DNA of 64,000 nt from the NCBI GenBank assembly GCA_948466335.1, contig CAOKAE010000001.1, positions 253,923 through 317,922 on the forward strand, read 5' to 3'. This stretch comes from an uncultured Coriobacteriia bacterium (GTDB lineage: Bacteria; Actinomycetota; Coriobacteriia; Coriobacteriales; QAMH01). The position numbers and the translations under genes were made by a program. Numbering within the stretch: position 1 is the stretch's first letter; the number at the start of each line of letters is the position of its first letter. Positions 15,590 through 24,895 of the stretch are shown piece by piece. The notes under the pieces were generated by a model, which saw only the letters and a program-made list of their open reading frames with translations, was not told the origin of the DNA and searched no databases.

Positions 15590-16915
15590 ATGGGCCGCGA
15601 CGGGTCACAGCTGTCACGTCGTGACTTCCTGCGTCTGGGCGGCGGCGCGCTCGCCTGCGCGACGGTGCTCGGCGCCCCCGCGGTGCTCACGGGCTGTTCG
15701 GGTGGCTCGGATAAGGGCACGCCCAGCACGCTCGAGGTGTCGACCAACGACGTCGTCACGCTCGACGCGTTTGCCGAGATCGAGGATCCCACCGGCTACT
15801 ACGAGATAAAGGACCTCGCCCAGTATCCCAAGGGCACCATGCTCTTCGCGTCCGAGGACGTGACGGCGGCGGCGCTGCTCACGGGACAGACGGCATCGCC
15901 CCTGTCGACCTGCTCGCTCGTCAATCTCGAGGATGGCGCCATGACGCCGGCGCTCGAGCGTGCGGTCAACCATGACATGGGCTACAGCATCTTTGCCGTG
16001 CGTGCGTCCAAGGAACTGCTCGTCTGGGTCGAGAGCAACTACCTCACCTCGGATTGGATGGTGTACTGCGCCACGATCGCGAGCGGCAAGCTGACCGGTC
16101 AGCCCGTCAAGCTCGACGAGGGAAACGGCGAGTATGACACTCCCGAGATAGCCGCCATCGGCACGGCCGCGTATTGGATCGTCCAGCCCGCCGAAAACGG
16201 ACCGCGCACGACGGAGAACTCGTACCTGCGCGTCGCCTCGGGCGGATCGCGTTCGTCGGACATGATCACCTCGGAGGGTCGCTTCAACGGAGGTCTCTCC
16301 GTGAGTGGCCAGGTGCTCACGGCGATGCCGAGGGCCAAGGCGTCTAGCGGCGTGTACTACGAGCTCACGGCAATCGCCTCCGGTTCGGGGTCGATCGTCG
16401 CGTCCCAGGTGATGCCGCATTCCTTTCGCCCGTCAAACGCCATCTACATGAACAACGCCTTCGCGTTCACGATTCCCGCTTCCTACGATTACGGCGGAGG
16501 CATCGCCAACGTCGGCACGTACTACCCCATAGCGGGCAACGCTTGGCTGCGCCTCGCGCGCCAGTCGCTCACGCCGCCGGGCATATGCAACGGTTGGCTG
16601 TTCGCCAAGTCGAGTTCGCGTACGGTCTTCATCGACACGCGGGAAGAGAAGTACTTCGTCGTCAATGCACCCGATGGCTGCACGGATTACGGTGATTACT
16701 CGGTATGCGTGGGGGAGGTCGCGCACGTCTGCAACTACGCGACCGTCAACAAGTACGAGGGAGCCGAGCGAACGACACAGGTCATGTTGCGCTCGATAAC
16801 GCCCATCCCCGCCGGCACGGAGCCCGTCATTCCGGAACCCGAGCCGCAGCCGGGATCGGGGGAACCCACGGAACCCGGCACCGAGCCCACTACGACCCAA
16901 CCCACCGAGCGATAG
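15590..16915 (+). CDS. Tat-exported lipoprotein of unknown function
   Basis: 441-residue protein with a twin-arginine signal (SRRDFLRLGGGALACATVL) followed by a lipobox-like LTGC at about 34-37, so it should be exported folded and lipid-anchored. The body (about 55-410) is rich in beta-type segments with WVESNY, YWIVQPAENG and RTVFIDTREEK, which may form a propeller-like fold; I do not recognise a family. The C-terminal 30 residues are a Pro/Glu/Thr-rich spacer. The start codon directly follows the TSCPD stop with no clear ribosome-binding site, suggesting coupled translation. Confidence 0.78.
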   Translation: MGRDGSQLSRRDFLRLGGGALACATVLGAPAVLTGCSGGSDKGTPSTLEVSTNDVVTLDAFAEIEDPTGYYEIKDLAQYPKGTMLFASEDVTAAALLTGQTASPLSTCSLVNLEDGAMTPALERAVNHDMGYSIFAVRASKELLVWVESNYLTSDWMVYCATIASGKLTGQPVKLDEGNGEYDTPEIAAIGTAAYWIVQPAENGPRTTENSYLRVASGGSRSSDMITSEGRFNGGLSVSGQVLTAMPRAKASSGVYYELTAIASGSGSIVASQVMPHSFRPSNAIYMNNAFAFTIPASYDYGGGIANVGTYYPIAGNAWLRLARQSLTPPGICNGWLFAKSSSRTVFIDTREEKYFVVNAPDGCTDYGDYSVCVGEVAHVCNYATVNKYEGAERTTQVMLRSITPIPAGTEPVIPEPEPQPGSGEPTEPGTEPTTTQPTER

Positions 16916-16921
16916 CCGCCG

Positions 16922-17072
16922 GTGACAATCGGGGGGCAGACCCCTAGCAATAGGGGGACAGACCCCCCCATGCATTCCCGCAGGTGCTAAAGAGGGGACA
17001 GACCCTCCGCTCTGTCATTTCGACCGGAGGGTCTGTCCCCATCTTCTCGGGGGTCTGTCCCCCGATTGTCAC
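16922..17072 (+). repeat. Nested family A repeats forming a long inverted repeat
   Basis: Forward cores lie at 16931-16944, 16953-16966 and 16994-17005, and reverse cores at 17029-17040 and 17049-17063. The outer copies extend into a 23-base inverted repeat: GTGACAATCGGGGG... at 16922-16944 pairs with 17050-17072 with one mismatch. A partial family B sequence (TGTCATTTCGACCG) sits at 17012-17025. The whole block separates two convergent genes and could fold as a long hairpin or terminator. Confidence 0.85.
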
Positions 17073-17082
17073 GGGGGGGGTG

Positions 17083-18360
17083 TTACACCGCCGCGAGCGC
17101 CTGGTCGATGTCGGCGATGATGTCTGCGGCGGCCTCGATGCCGCACGACAGACGAATCAGGTCGGGCGATATGCCCGCCGCCTCCAGCTCGACGTCGTTC
17201 ATCTGCCGATGCGTGGCGTTGGCCGGATGCAGCACGCAGGTGCGCGCGTCCGCCACGTGCGTGGCGATTTGCGCCAGCTGCAAATGGGCCATGAACGCCT
17301 CGGCCGCCGCACGACCGCCCGCGACGCCAAAGCTCACCACGCCGCATGCGCCTTGCGGCAGGTACTTTTGCGCGCGCTCGTATTCCGCATCGTCCTCCAG
17401 ACCGGGGTAGCGCACCCACGCCACCTTCGGATGTTGCGCCAGATGCCGTGCCACCGCGAGCCCGTTTTCCGCATGCTGCCTCATGCGCAGGTGCAGGCTC
17501 TCGAGTCCCAGGTTGATCAGGAACGCGTTTTGCGGCGATTGGATCGAGCCCAGGTCGCGCATGAGCTGCGCGGTCGCCTTCGTGATGAACGCGCCCTCGA
17601 GTCCGAAGCGCTCGGTGTACACCACGCCGTGGTAGCTCTCGTCGGGCTGCGTGAGTCCCGGAAACCTCTCGCCATGGGCTGTCCAGTCGAATCTGCCCGA
17701 ATCCACGATGGCGCCGCCGACGCTGGCACCATGGCCATCCATGTACTTGGTGGTGGAGTGCGTCACGATGTCGGCACCCCATTCGATGGGCCGGCACAGC
17801 ACCGGCGTGGGGAAGGTGTTGTCCACGATGAGCGGTACGCCGTGGGCATGGGCGGCCGCGGCGAAACGCTCGATGTCGAGCACCGTGAGCGCCGGGTTGG
17901 CGATGGTCTCGCCGAACACGCACTTGGTGTTGGGGCGAAAGGTCGCCTCGAGCTCGGCGTCGCTGCAGTTCGGGTCGATGAACGTGCACTCTATCCCCAT
18001 GCGGCCCATGGTGTGCGCCAGCAGGTTGTAGGTGCCGCCGTAGATGGACGCCGACGACACCACGTGGTCACCCGCGCCGCAGATGTTGAACACCGCGAAG
18101 AAGTTCGCCGCCTGTCCGCTCGAGGTCAGCATGGCCGCCGTGCCACCCTCGAGCTCGGCGATCTTGGCCGCCACCGCATCGTTGGTGGGGTTTGCCAGAC
18201 GCGTGTAGAAGTACCCCGATTCCTCCAGGTCGAAGAGCTTGCCCATGGCCTCGCTCGTGTCGTACTTCCACGTGGTGTTCTGGTAGATGGGAATCTGGCG
18301 CGGCTCGGCATTGCCCGGATGGTAGCCGCCTTGCACGCACGTGGTGGCGATGTCGGTCAT
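17083..18360 (-). CDS. metY: O-acetylhomoserine sulfhydrylase (PLP-dependent)
   Basis: 425-residue Cys/Met-metabolism PLP enzyme. [11 protein letters not shown] carries the Schiff-base Lys; [12 protein letters not shown] and [10 protein letters not shown] are other conserved segments. The length and the [10 protein letters not shown] start fit MetY-type sulfhydrylases rather than shorter cystathionine enzymes. It should make homocysteine from O-acetylhomoserine and sulfide. The divergent gene at 18581 makes the acylated homoserine. AGCGAGGTATCACC precedes the ATG at 18360. I see no clear SAM riboswitch in the 220-base gap between the two. Confidence 0.92.
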   Translation of the reverse strand: MTDIATTCVQGGYHPGNAEPRQIPIYQNTTWKYDTSEAMGKLFDLEESGYFYTRLANPTNDAVAAKIAELEGGTAAMLTSSGQAANFFAVFNICGAGDHVVSSASIYGGTYNLLAHTMGRMGIECTFIDPNCSDAELEATFRPNTKCVFGETIANPALTVLDIERFAAAAHAHGVPLIVDNTFPTPVLCRPIEWGADIVTHSTTKYMDGHGASVGGAIVDSGRFDWTAHGERFPGLTQPDESYHGVVYTERFGLEGAFITKATAQLMRDLGSIQSPQNAFLINLGLESLHLRMRQHAENGLAVARHLAQHPKVAWVRYPGLEDDAEYERAQKYLPQGACGVVSFGVAGGRAAAEAFMAHLQLAQIATHVADARTCVLHPANATHRQMNDVELEAAGISPDLIRLSCGIEAAADIIADIDQALAAV

Positions 18361-18580
18361 GGTGATACCTCGCTCTTTCGTCTGGGATGATTCGCCAATT
18401 ATAGGTTTGCGGGCGGGGGTTCGACATACGTTTTCTCGATGGCTCGTTCTTCAGAAATCCTATGACGCGAACACCGAAGAGCAGCGCACGCCCGTGCGCG
18501 CTTCCCCTATAGTATGCCCACGGCGCACGTGTCGCACCCGCGATGCACGAAGGCGCCCGTGCGAAGAAAGGACGACCGTC

Positions 18581-19501
18581 ATGCCCATCCGCATTCCCGA
18601 CCAACTTCCCGCAACCGCGGCGCTCGAGAGCGAGAACATCTTCGTCATGACGGAGTTCCGGGCCATGCACCAGGACATCCGTCCCCTGAAGCTGCTGCTC
18701 CTGAACCTCATGCCCACCAAGATAACCACCGAGACGCAGATTCTGCGCAAGCTCTCGAATACGCCGCTGCAAATCGAGGTGGAGCTCCTGCAGACCGTCA
18801 GTCACGACGCGAAGAACGTCGCCGCCGAGCACCTGGAGACGTTCTACACCACCTTTGACGAGGTGCGCGAGCGTCATTACGACGGCCTTATCATCACGGG
18901 CGCGCCCGTGGAACTCCTCGACTTCGAGGACGTGGACTACTGGGATGAGCTCTGCGCCATCATGGAGTGGTCGAAGACGAACGTGCATTCGACCCTGCAC
19001 ATTTGCTGGGGCGCGCAGGCGGGTATCTACTACCACTACGGCATGGGGAAGTACGAGCTCCCGCACAAGATGTTCGGCGTGTTCGAGCATGACGTGGTGA
19101 AGCGCACCTCGCCGCTCGTCCGCGGCTTCGACGACACGTTCTGGGCCCCGCATTCCCGCTATACGGAGGTGAGCGCCCAGGACATCGAGGCCCACCCTGA
19201 CCTGGAGCTCATCGCCGTGTCGAGGGAGGCCGGCGTGTACATCGCGAAGTCGACCGACTCGTCGAACTTCTTCGTGTTCGGCCATCCCGAGTACGACCGG
19301 GGGACCCTCAAGGCCGAATACGACCGTGATCTGGCCCGCGGCCTGGACATCGCCCTTCCCGCGCATTACTACCCCGATGACGATCCCACGCGTCAGCCCG
19401 TTGCGGCATGGCGCTCCCATGCCCAGCTGCTCTACACCAACTGGCTCAACTACTACGTGTACCAGACGACGCCCTACGACATCGATGCAATCGGGGAGTA
19501 G
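18581..19501 (+). CDS. metA: Homoserine O-acetyltransferase, MetA type
   Basis: 306-residue enzyme of the glutamine-amidotransferase-like MetA family, transferring an acyl group to homoserine. Cys142 (in HICWGAQAG) and the His-Glu pair in FGHPEYD are the catalytic residues. Residue 111 is Glu (ITGAPVE); in the characterised family Glu at 111 goes with acetyl-CoA and Gly with succinyl-CoA, so acetyl is predicted. This agrees with metY next door. ATG 18581 follows AAAGGAC and gives the standard MPIRIP start. Confidence 0.94.
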   Translation: MPIRIPDQLPATAALESENIFVMTEFRAMHQDIRPLKLLLLNLMPTKITTETQILRKLSNTPLQIEVELLQTVSHDAKNVAAEHLETFYTTFDEVRERHYDGLIITGAPVELLDFEDVDYWDELCAIMEWSKTNVHSTLHICWGAQAGIYYHYGMGKYELPHKMFGVFEHDVVKRTSPLVRGFDDTFWAPHSRYTEVSAQDIEAHPDLELIAVSREAGVYIAKSTDSSNFFVFGHPEYDRGTLKAEYDRDLARGLDIALPAHYYPDDDPTRQPVAAWRSHAQLLYTNWLNYYVYQTTPYDIDAIGE

Positions 19502-19519
19502 GAGCTCCGCTTGCCGGGC

Positions 19520-19548
19520 CTGACGCGGGCGGTGCACAATGGTACACT
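19520..19548 (+). promoter_or_regulatory. Promoter for the two-component system genes
   Basis: CTGACG (19520-19525), a 17-base spacer and TACACT (19543-19548) match a sigma-70-type promoter at four of six -35 positions. They lie 35 bases before the response-regulator start. Confidence 0.55.
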
Positions 19549-19582
19549 GCACGGATAGAAGAAAACCGAAAGGAGTCTCATC

Positions 19583-20314
19583 GTGGACACCGGTTCTGAA
19601 GCCCGTCGCATCCTGCTCGTCGAGGACGAGAAGACCATTCGCGATGCCGTCGCCGCCTATCTCGAGCGTGCCGGTTACTGGGTGACGCCGGCCGCAGACG
19701 GCCAGGAGGCTGTCGATGCGTTCTCGCTGCATCAGTTTGACCTCGTCATCCTCGATCTCATGCTCCCCAAGCTGCCGGGCGAGAAGGTCTGCCGCATCAT
19801 TCGCGATACCTCCGACGTGCCCATCATCATGCTCACCGCCAAGGGAGAGGTCGAAGATCGCATCGTCGGTCTCGAGCTCGGCGCTGACGACTACCTCATC
19901 AAGCCCTTCTCGCCGCGCGAGCTCGTCGCGCGCGTCCGTGCCCTGCTGCGTCGCGCCCACATCGACTCCGAGCCGCAGCGCGAAGTGCTCGATTTCGGCG
20001 GCCTGACCATCGACCTCAACGGCCACAAGGTCCTCGTCAACGACGAGGAGGTCGACCTCACCGCCAGCGAGTTCAAGTTGCTCACGACCCTGTCGCGTTA
20101 TCCGGGCCGCGTGTACTCGCGCATGGAGCTCGTCGAGAAGGTGCTCGGTTACGACTTCGAGGGCTACGAGCGCACCATCGACAGTCACGTGAAGAACCTT
20201 CGCGCCAAGATCGGCGATGATCCGCGCAATCCCCGCTGGATCTACACCGTGCACGGCGTCGGCTATCGCTTCGAGGTGCCCCGAGACGGCGAATCGGCTG
20301 GTCAAGAGGCCTAG
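19583..20314 (+). CDS. OmpR/PhoB-family response regulator
   Basis: 243-residue regulator. The receiver domain (about residues 8-125) has the acidic pair ED at 14-15, phospho-acceptor D58 (LVILDLMLP), the Thr of MLTAKGE, and the Lys of LIKPFSP. A winged-helix DNA-binding domain follows (about 140-235) with TIDSHVKNLRAKIGDD and the wing YTVHGVGYRFE. The GTG start follows AAAGGAGT. Seven bases separate it from the histidine kinase gene, its likely partner. The regulon cannot be read from this window. Confidence 0.93.
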   Translation: MDTGSEARRILLVEDEKTIRDAVAAYLERAGYWVTPAADGQEAVDAFSLHQFDLVILDLMLPKLPGEKVCRIIRDTSDVPIIMLTAKGEVEDRIVGLELGADDYLIKPFSPRELVARVRALLRRAHIDSEPQREVLDFGGLTIDLNGHKVLVNDEEVDLTASEFKLLTTLSRYPGRVYSRMELVEKVLGYDFEGYERTIDSHVKNLRAKIGDDPRNPRWIYTVHGVGYRFEVPRDGESAGQEA

Positions 20315-20320
20315 ACGTCA

Positions 20321-21637
20321 ATGAGTAGCAAGCGCAAGACCCGCGAGAAGAAGCCCCTCTCGTTCGCGATTTACGTCATGGGCGCGTTTCTGCTCACGTC
20401 GGCCATGACCGTGCTCATCACGGCCGCGGCCATCGCGATCGTCTGGAACGTGGGATATGCGGGCGAGCCGAGCGACGAGGAGCTCTTCTTCGCGGTCTTT
20501 GCCGCCGGAGCCATAGCCCTCGTGCTCTCCACCATCCTGGGACTCTACTTCGCCTTCGGCATCGCACGTCCCGTCGGGCGCATCGCCGACACCGCCTCGG
20601 CCATCAAGGAGGGCAACCTCTCGGCGCGTACGGGGCTTGGCGGCGACGACCAGCTCGGCCAGCTCGGCCAGCGATTTGACGAGATGGCCGATGCCATCGA
20701 GCGCGACCGCGACCTCGAGCGCCAGCTCATCGGCGACGTGGCCCATGAGCTGCGCACGCCGCTCATGGCCATCCAGGCCACGGTCGAGGCCATCCAGGAC
20801 GGCGTCTTCGAAGCCGACGAGGAACACCTCAACACCATCTCGTTCGAGACGCGACGCCTAGGCCGCCTGGTCGAGGCGCTTCTGCACCTCAACCGCCTCG
20901 AGAACGGCACGGCCGAGGTCAAGCGCAACCTCGTCAACCTCAGCAGCGTGGTCGGCGGTCTCTCGACGACCCACGAGGCGCTGCTCGAGAACTCGGGCAT
21001 CATGTTCTTCACCGACATCACTCCCGACGTGATGATCATCGGTGATCAGGACCTCATCTCGCAGGCCGTCGCAAACCTGCTCTCCAACGCCGTGCGCTAC
21101 ACGCCCGAAAACGGCATGGTCAGCATCGAGCTCACGCGCGAGAACGGCTATGCCAAGATTTCCGTGCGCGACACGGGCGTCGGCATATCCGAAGAGGACA
21201 TGAAGAAGGTCTTCTCCCGCTTCTGGCGCGCCGACGTTGCCCGCCAGAGCGTCGATGGCGGTCTGGGCATCGGCTTGGCGCTCGTCAAGGAGGTCGTCGA
21301 CCAGCACTTTGGCGAAATCTCCGTCTCGTCCACGCTGGGCGAGGGTAGCACCTTCGTGATGCGCATCCCGCTTGCGCCGGAAGACCGCGCCAGGCCCATG
21401 GTTCCCACACGGAGGAGCAGTTCGCGACGACGTCAGGAACGCGCTGCGCGCAAGGAGCAGGAAAAGGCCCGCAAGATCGAGGAACGGCAGGTCAAGGCGC
21501 GTCGCAAGGCACGTGAGGCGGGCGCCGGCATGAGCGCCACGCAGGAGCTCAAGCTCTTCGGGCTGCGCGTTTCGCTGCCCACGACAAGACAGCAAGATTC
21601 ACATTCGAGAAGCAAGGAAGATGGTACCCATGAGTGA
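20321..21637 (+). CDS. Sensor histidine kinase (HAMP-HisKA-HATPase)
   Basis: 438-residue membrane kinase. Two membrane helices (about 14-43 and 57-80) flank a very short external loop of about 13 residues, so it probably senses the membrane or a partner rather than a soluble ligand. HAMP follows (81-135), then the H-box DVAHELRTPL with His142, and an ATPase domain with NLLSNAVRYTP (N-box), DTGVGIS and GGLGIGLALVKE. After the kinase comes a highly basic Arg/Lys/Glu tail of about 70 residues (375-438), unusual for the class. The end overlaps the purC start by eight bases. Confidence 0.93.
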   Translation: MSSKRKTREKKPLSFAIYVMGAFLLTSAMTVLITAAAIAIVWNVGYAGEPSDEELFFAVFAAGAIALVLSTILGLYFAFGIARPVGRIADTASAIKEGNLSARTGLGGDDQLGQLGQRFDEMADAIERDRDLERQLIGDVAHELRTPLMAIQATVEAIQDGVFEADEEHLNTISFETRRLGRLVEALLHLNRLENGTAEVKRNLVNLSSVVGGLSTTHEALLENSGIMFFTDITPDVMIIGDQDLISQAVANLLSNAVRYTPENGMVSIELTRENGYAKISVRDTGVGISEEDMKKVFSRFWRADVARQSVDGGLGIGLALVKEVVDQHFGEISVSSTLGEGSTFVMRIPLAPEDRARPMVPTRRSSSRRRQERAARKEQEKARKIEERQVKARRKAREAGAGMSATQELKLFGLRVSLPTTRQQDSHSRSKEDGTHE

Positions 21638-22511
21638 AATGGCAATGCGTCCCGATTCGCAGGGCAAGGTTCGTGACCTCTATGACCTGGGCGACAAGCT
21701 CCTTATCGTCGCGACCGATCGCATTTCGGCGTTCGATTACATCCTCAAAGACGAGATTCCCTACAAGGGCGAGGTCCTGACGCGCCTTTCGCTCTTCTGG
21801 TTCGACCTGCTCGCGGACATCGTTCCCAACCACCTGATCTCCGCGGACGTGGCCGACCTTCCCGAGAGGTTCAAGCCCTACGCGGAGTGGCTCAACGGCC
21901 GCTTCATGCTCGTGCGCAAGGCGCAGATGTTTCCCGTCGAATGCATCGTGCGCGGCTACCTTGCCGGTAGTGGCCTCAAGGAGTATTGCGCCCAGGGTAC
22001 TGTCTGCGGCATCGAGCTGCCCGCGGGGCTCGTCGAGGCGAGCAAGCTGCCTGAGCCCATCTACACACCCTCGACCAAGGCCGAAATCGGCGACCATGAC
22101 GAGAATGTGAGCTACGAGCGCACGGTCGAGATGCTTGGCGAGAAGGATGCGAGTGCCCTGCGCGATGCGTCGCTCTCCGTCTACAAGACGGCTGCCGACT
22201 ATGCCGCCCAGCACGGCATCATCATCGCCGACACCAAGTTCGAGTTTGGCATGATCGACGGCACACTCACCTTGGCAGACGAGGTGCTCACGCCGGATTC
22301 CTCACGCTTCTGGCCCCAGGACGCCTACGAGCCCGGCAAGGGCCAGGCGAGCTTCGACAAGCAGTTCGTGCGCGACTGGCTCGACGCCAACTGGGACCGC
22401 ACGGGCGAGCCGCCGCAGCTGCCGGCCGACATCATCGAGGCGACCTCGAACAAGTACATCCAGGCCTACGAGCTCATCACGGGCGAGCGTTTCGTTCCCG
22501 CGAATCTCTAG
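21630..22511 (+). CDS. purC: SAICAR synthase
   Basis: 293-residue phosphoribosylaminoimidazole-succinocarboxamide synthase, the purine step joining CAIR and aspartate with ATP. GKVRDLYDLGDKLLIVATDR is the N-terminal nucleotide-binding region; VRGYLAGSGLKEY and DTKFEFGMIDG are family signatures. The length is that of the longer (about 290) form. Three in-frame ATGs occur (21621, 21630, 21639); 21630 is chosen because AAGGAAG lies nine bases upstream. It overlaps the kinase gene, so it is co-transcribed with a two-component system of unrelated function. Confidence 0.95.
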   Translation: MSEMAMRPDSQGKVRDLYDLGDKLLIVATDRISAFDYILKDEIPYKGEVLTRLSLFWFDLLADIVPNHLISADVADLPERFKPYAEWLNGRFMLVRKAQMFPVECIVRGYLAGSGLKEYCAQGTVCGIELPAGLVEASKLPEPIYTPSTKAEIGDHDENVSYERTVEMLGEKDASALRDASLSVYKTAADYAAQHGIIIADTKFEFGMIDGTLTLADEVLTPDSSRFWPQDAYEPGKGQASFDKQFVRDWLDANWDRTGEPPQLPADIIEATSNKYIQAYELITGERFVPANL

Positions 22512-22589
22512 GTCGCAGGCCGCGCTCGCGCGCCATCCGTTGTATCATAGGCATTTACACATCACAGGCATTCGAAAGGCGATTGACGA

Positions 22590-23246
22590 ATGACGCAGCG
22601 TAATTTCCAAAACGCACGCAACCAGGGCGATGGTCCCAAGGGCAAGTCGAAGAAGTCGGCTAGTTCGGCAAAGCTCAAGAGCAAGGCCGGCGCCTCGGTG
22701 TACGCGCCCTCCAAGGAGGTAAAGGCCAAGCGGGCCAAGGAAGCGGCCAAGGCGAGGAAGAACCAGCCGGCCGAGGCAAAGGCGAACGACCCCGTCGAGC
22801 AGCAGCGCCGCCGCGAGCGCGCCATGGTCTCGATGATGCGTGACCTGCCCGAGTACAAGTTCTGGCGCCGCATCTGGTGGGTCGCCATGGGCATTGCCTT
22901 CGTCGTCATCGTCCTTACCTGGCTTCCCAACATGCTCATCAGCTCGGGCGTGCTCGGCGAGGATTTCCAGGAGACGGCGAGCTGGATCTCGACCATCGGG
23001 TTCATTTTCGCCATAGTCGCCCTGGTAGTCGCCTTCTACATCGACCTGCGCAAGATTCGCAAGATCCAGAAGGCCCAGGAGGCCAAGGCGCGCAACCTGA
23101 CCAAGACCGAACGCCAGGAGCTCGACAAGGCCATTGCCGCATCCATCGAGCGCGACCAGGCCAGGCGCGCGGAACGCAAGGGCAAGATGCCCTGGAGCAA
23201 GAAGAAGCCGCAGGCGGCTTCCGAAGACGCCCCGGCCGACGAGTAA
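22590..23246 (+). CDS. Basic two-helix membrane protein, unknown
   Basis: 218-residue protein. The N-terminal 85 residues are Lys/Ala-rich and probably disordered (KGKSKKSASSAKLKSKAG). Two hydrophobic segments follow at about 93-112 and 129-153, then a charged helical region (KIRKIQKAQEAKARNLTKTE) and a basic tail. I do not recognise a family; small basic membrane proteins like this are common near Actinomycetota housekeeping genes. It lies 12 bases before an amidohydrolase gene and 78 after purC. GAAAGGCGA precedes the ATG. Confidence 0.75.
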   Translation: MTQRNFQNARNQGDGPKGKSKKSASSAKLKSKAGASVYAPSKEVKAKRAKEAAKARKNQPAEAKANDPVEQQRRRERAMVSMMRDLPEYKFWRRIWWVAMGIAFVVIVLTWLPNMLISSGVLGEDFQETASWISTIGFIFAIVALVVAFYIDLRKIRKIQKAQEAKARNLTKTERQELDKAIAASIERDQARRAERKGKMPWSKKKPQAASEDAPADE

Positions 23247-23258
23247 ACAGGAGACGCG

Positions 23259-24698
23259 ATGCTGCTCACCGCGAAATACGTCATTCCCGTCACGTCCCCC
23301 TACATCGAGGACGGTGCCGTCCTCGTGCGCGATGACCAGATCCTCGATCTGGGCACCGCATGCCACCTCAAGGACAAGTATCCGATGGAGGAGGTTCGCG
23401 ACTTCGGCCTCTCCGCACTCATGCCCGGCTTCGTCGACGTGCACACGCACCTTGGCTACACGGCTCTGCGTGGCATGTTCGGCGACCTGCCCTATGCGGA
23501 TTGGAAGCGTCACGTGCTCCATACCGAGCCCTTCTTCACCGAGGAGGACTGGATTGACTCGGCACGTGTCGGCGCGCTCGAGGCCGTCGCCAGCGGCATC
23601 ACGACCATCGCGGACATTTCCGCGTCGGGTGTCACGCTCGTCCCCGCCAAGGAGATGGGGCTGCGCGCCCGCGTGTATTACGAGGTTTTGACCACGCAGA
23701 AGGAACATGCGGCAGACGTCGTGCGCGAGGGCGTGGAGAAGATCGAGCGCTGGAAGGAAGAGTACGGGAGCGACCTGCTCGACTTCGGCCTTGCGCCCGG
23801 TCCCGTCTACGGCTGTCACCCCAGCGTCTTCCAGGCCATTGCAGACGTCGCGATCGAGAAGAACATTCCCGTCGCCATGCACCTGGCCGGAAGCCAGGAG
23901 GAGGCCGACTTCATTCGGTACGGCTCGTCGCCCTTTGGCGTTCACGTGAGCGAACACGAGCAGGGCAAGCTTGCCGCCTATCCGCCTTGGCTGCCGGCGG
24001 GCACCTCGCCCGTGAGCTACGTGAGCAACTGGGGCATCCTCGATGTGCCCGGCATCCTCGCGATTCACTGCGTGCACGTCGACGATCATGACATCGGCAT
24101 CCTCCGCGACAAGCAGGTGCGCATCGGCTACTGCCCGCGCATCAATGCCAAGCTCGGCATGGGTTCGATGCCACTCGAGAAGTTCTGGGCTGCGGGTCTT
24201 GCCATCGGATTGGGCACCGACTCCCCGGCCGCCGTTGACACGACCGACATGATCGACGAGATGCGCATCGGTCTCATGATCACGCGCGCGACGAGTTCGG
24301 AGCGCTTCGTGCAGGCATCCGCCAAGACCGCCCTGCGCATGGCGACCATCGGTTCTGCCCAGGCCCTGGGCATCGAGGACAAGGTGGGTTCGCTCGAGGC
24401 GGGCAAGCAGGCCGACATCATCGCCATCGACCTGCATAACTCGCACCAGAACCCCACGACGGACCCGGAAGCTGCCGTCATCTACACGGCCAACCAGGAC
24501 AACGTCAAGATGACCATGGTCGCCGGACGCATTCTCTACGACAACTTCGTGCACGTGTCGGGGTGCGATCGCGATGGGATCATCGACCGGGCACGTGCCC
24601 TGCGCGTGCGCATACGCGAAGAGGTCAGCGACGAGGCCCTGCGCAGGTCGCTCATCGAGCATGCGACGCAGGACGAGCGCGACCGTTACAACAGATAG
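23259..24698 (+). CDS. Amidohydrolase, MtaD/SAH- or aminofutalosine-deaminase-like
   Basis: 479-residue metal-dependent hydrolase of the amidohydrolase superfamily. Metal ligands are in DVHTHL (H62, H64), VAMHLAGS, AIHCVHVDD and GTDSPA; the composite-domain edge is IEDGAVLVRDDQILDLG at the N-terminus. The layout fits the 5'-methylthioadenosine/S-adenosylhomocysteine deaminase branch. Aminodeoxyfutalosine deaminase of the futalosine menaquinone route is an alternative, since Coriobacteriia respire with menaquinone and that enzyme is of the same family. No other menaquinone genes lie nearby. GGAGACGCG precedes the ATG. Confidence 0.85.
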   Translation: MLLTAKYVIPVTSPYIEDGAVLVRDDQILDLGTACHLKDKYPMEEVRDFGLSALMPGFVDVHTHLGYTALRGMFGDLPYADWKRHVLHTEPFFTEEDWIDSARVGALEAVASGITTIADISASGVTLVPAKEMGLRARVYYEVLTTQKEHAADVVREGVEKIERWKEEYGSDLLDFGLAPGPVYGCHPSVFQAIADVAIEKNIPVAMHLAGSQEEADFIRYGSSPFGVHVSEHEQGKLAAYPPWLPAGTSPVSYVSNWGILDVPGILAIHCVHVDDHDIGILRDKQVRIGYCPRINAKLGMGSMPLEKFWAAGLAIGLGTDSPAAVDTTDMIDEMRIGLMITRATSSERFVQASAKTALRMATIGSAQALGIEDKVGSLEAGKQADIIAIDLHNSHQNPTTDPEAAVIYTANQDNVKMTMVAGRILYDNFVHVSGCDRDGIIDRARALRVRIREEVSDEALRRSLIEHATQDERDRYNR

Positions 24699-24705
24699 GG
24701 CCATC

Positions 24706-24891
24706 ATGTCGAACAAAAATAAGACGTTCCAGAAGAACAAGCAGCAGAAGCTCGAACAGGAACTGGCCGCCCAGTACCGTCGCGAGAAGAAGGAGCGTCG
24801 CACGAAGCTCCTGAAGACCATCGGTATCACCATTCTCTCGGTTCTCCTGATTATCTCGTTCTGCTTCCCGGCCTTCACGATGCTCTGGTAA
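24706..24891 (+). CDS. Small single-helix membrane protein
   Basis: 61 residues: a charged N-terminal helix (KNKQQKLEQELAAQYRREKKERRTK, coiled-coil-like) followed by one hydrophobic helix at about 37-58 (TIGITILSVLLIISFCFPAF). It starts seven bases after the amidohydrolase stop, is probably co-transcribed, and ends four bases before the convergent DUF192 gene. The function is unknown. The ribosome-binding site is weak (TAGGG), so existence rests on composition and position. Confidence 0.6.
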   Translation: MSNKNKTFQKNKQQKLEQELAAQYRREKKERRTKLLKTIGITILSVLLIISFCFPAFTMLW

Positions 24892-24895
24892 GAGG

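Noticed and set aside
18361..18580. SAM riboswitch between metY and metA
   Set aside because: I could not find the conserved SAM-I, SAM-II or SAM-IV core on either strand in the 220 bases.
18068..20305. Open frame of 745 codons on the minus strand over metA and the response regulator
   Set aside because: It runs antisense to three clear genes; its Val/Leu/Asp/Gly/His-rich composition is typical of the antisense frame of GC-rich genes.
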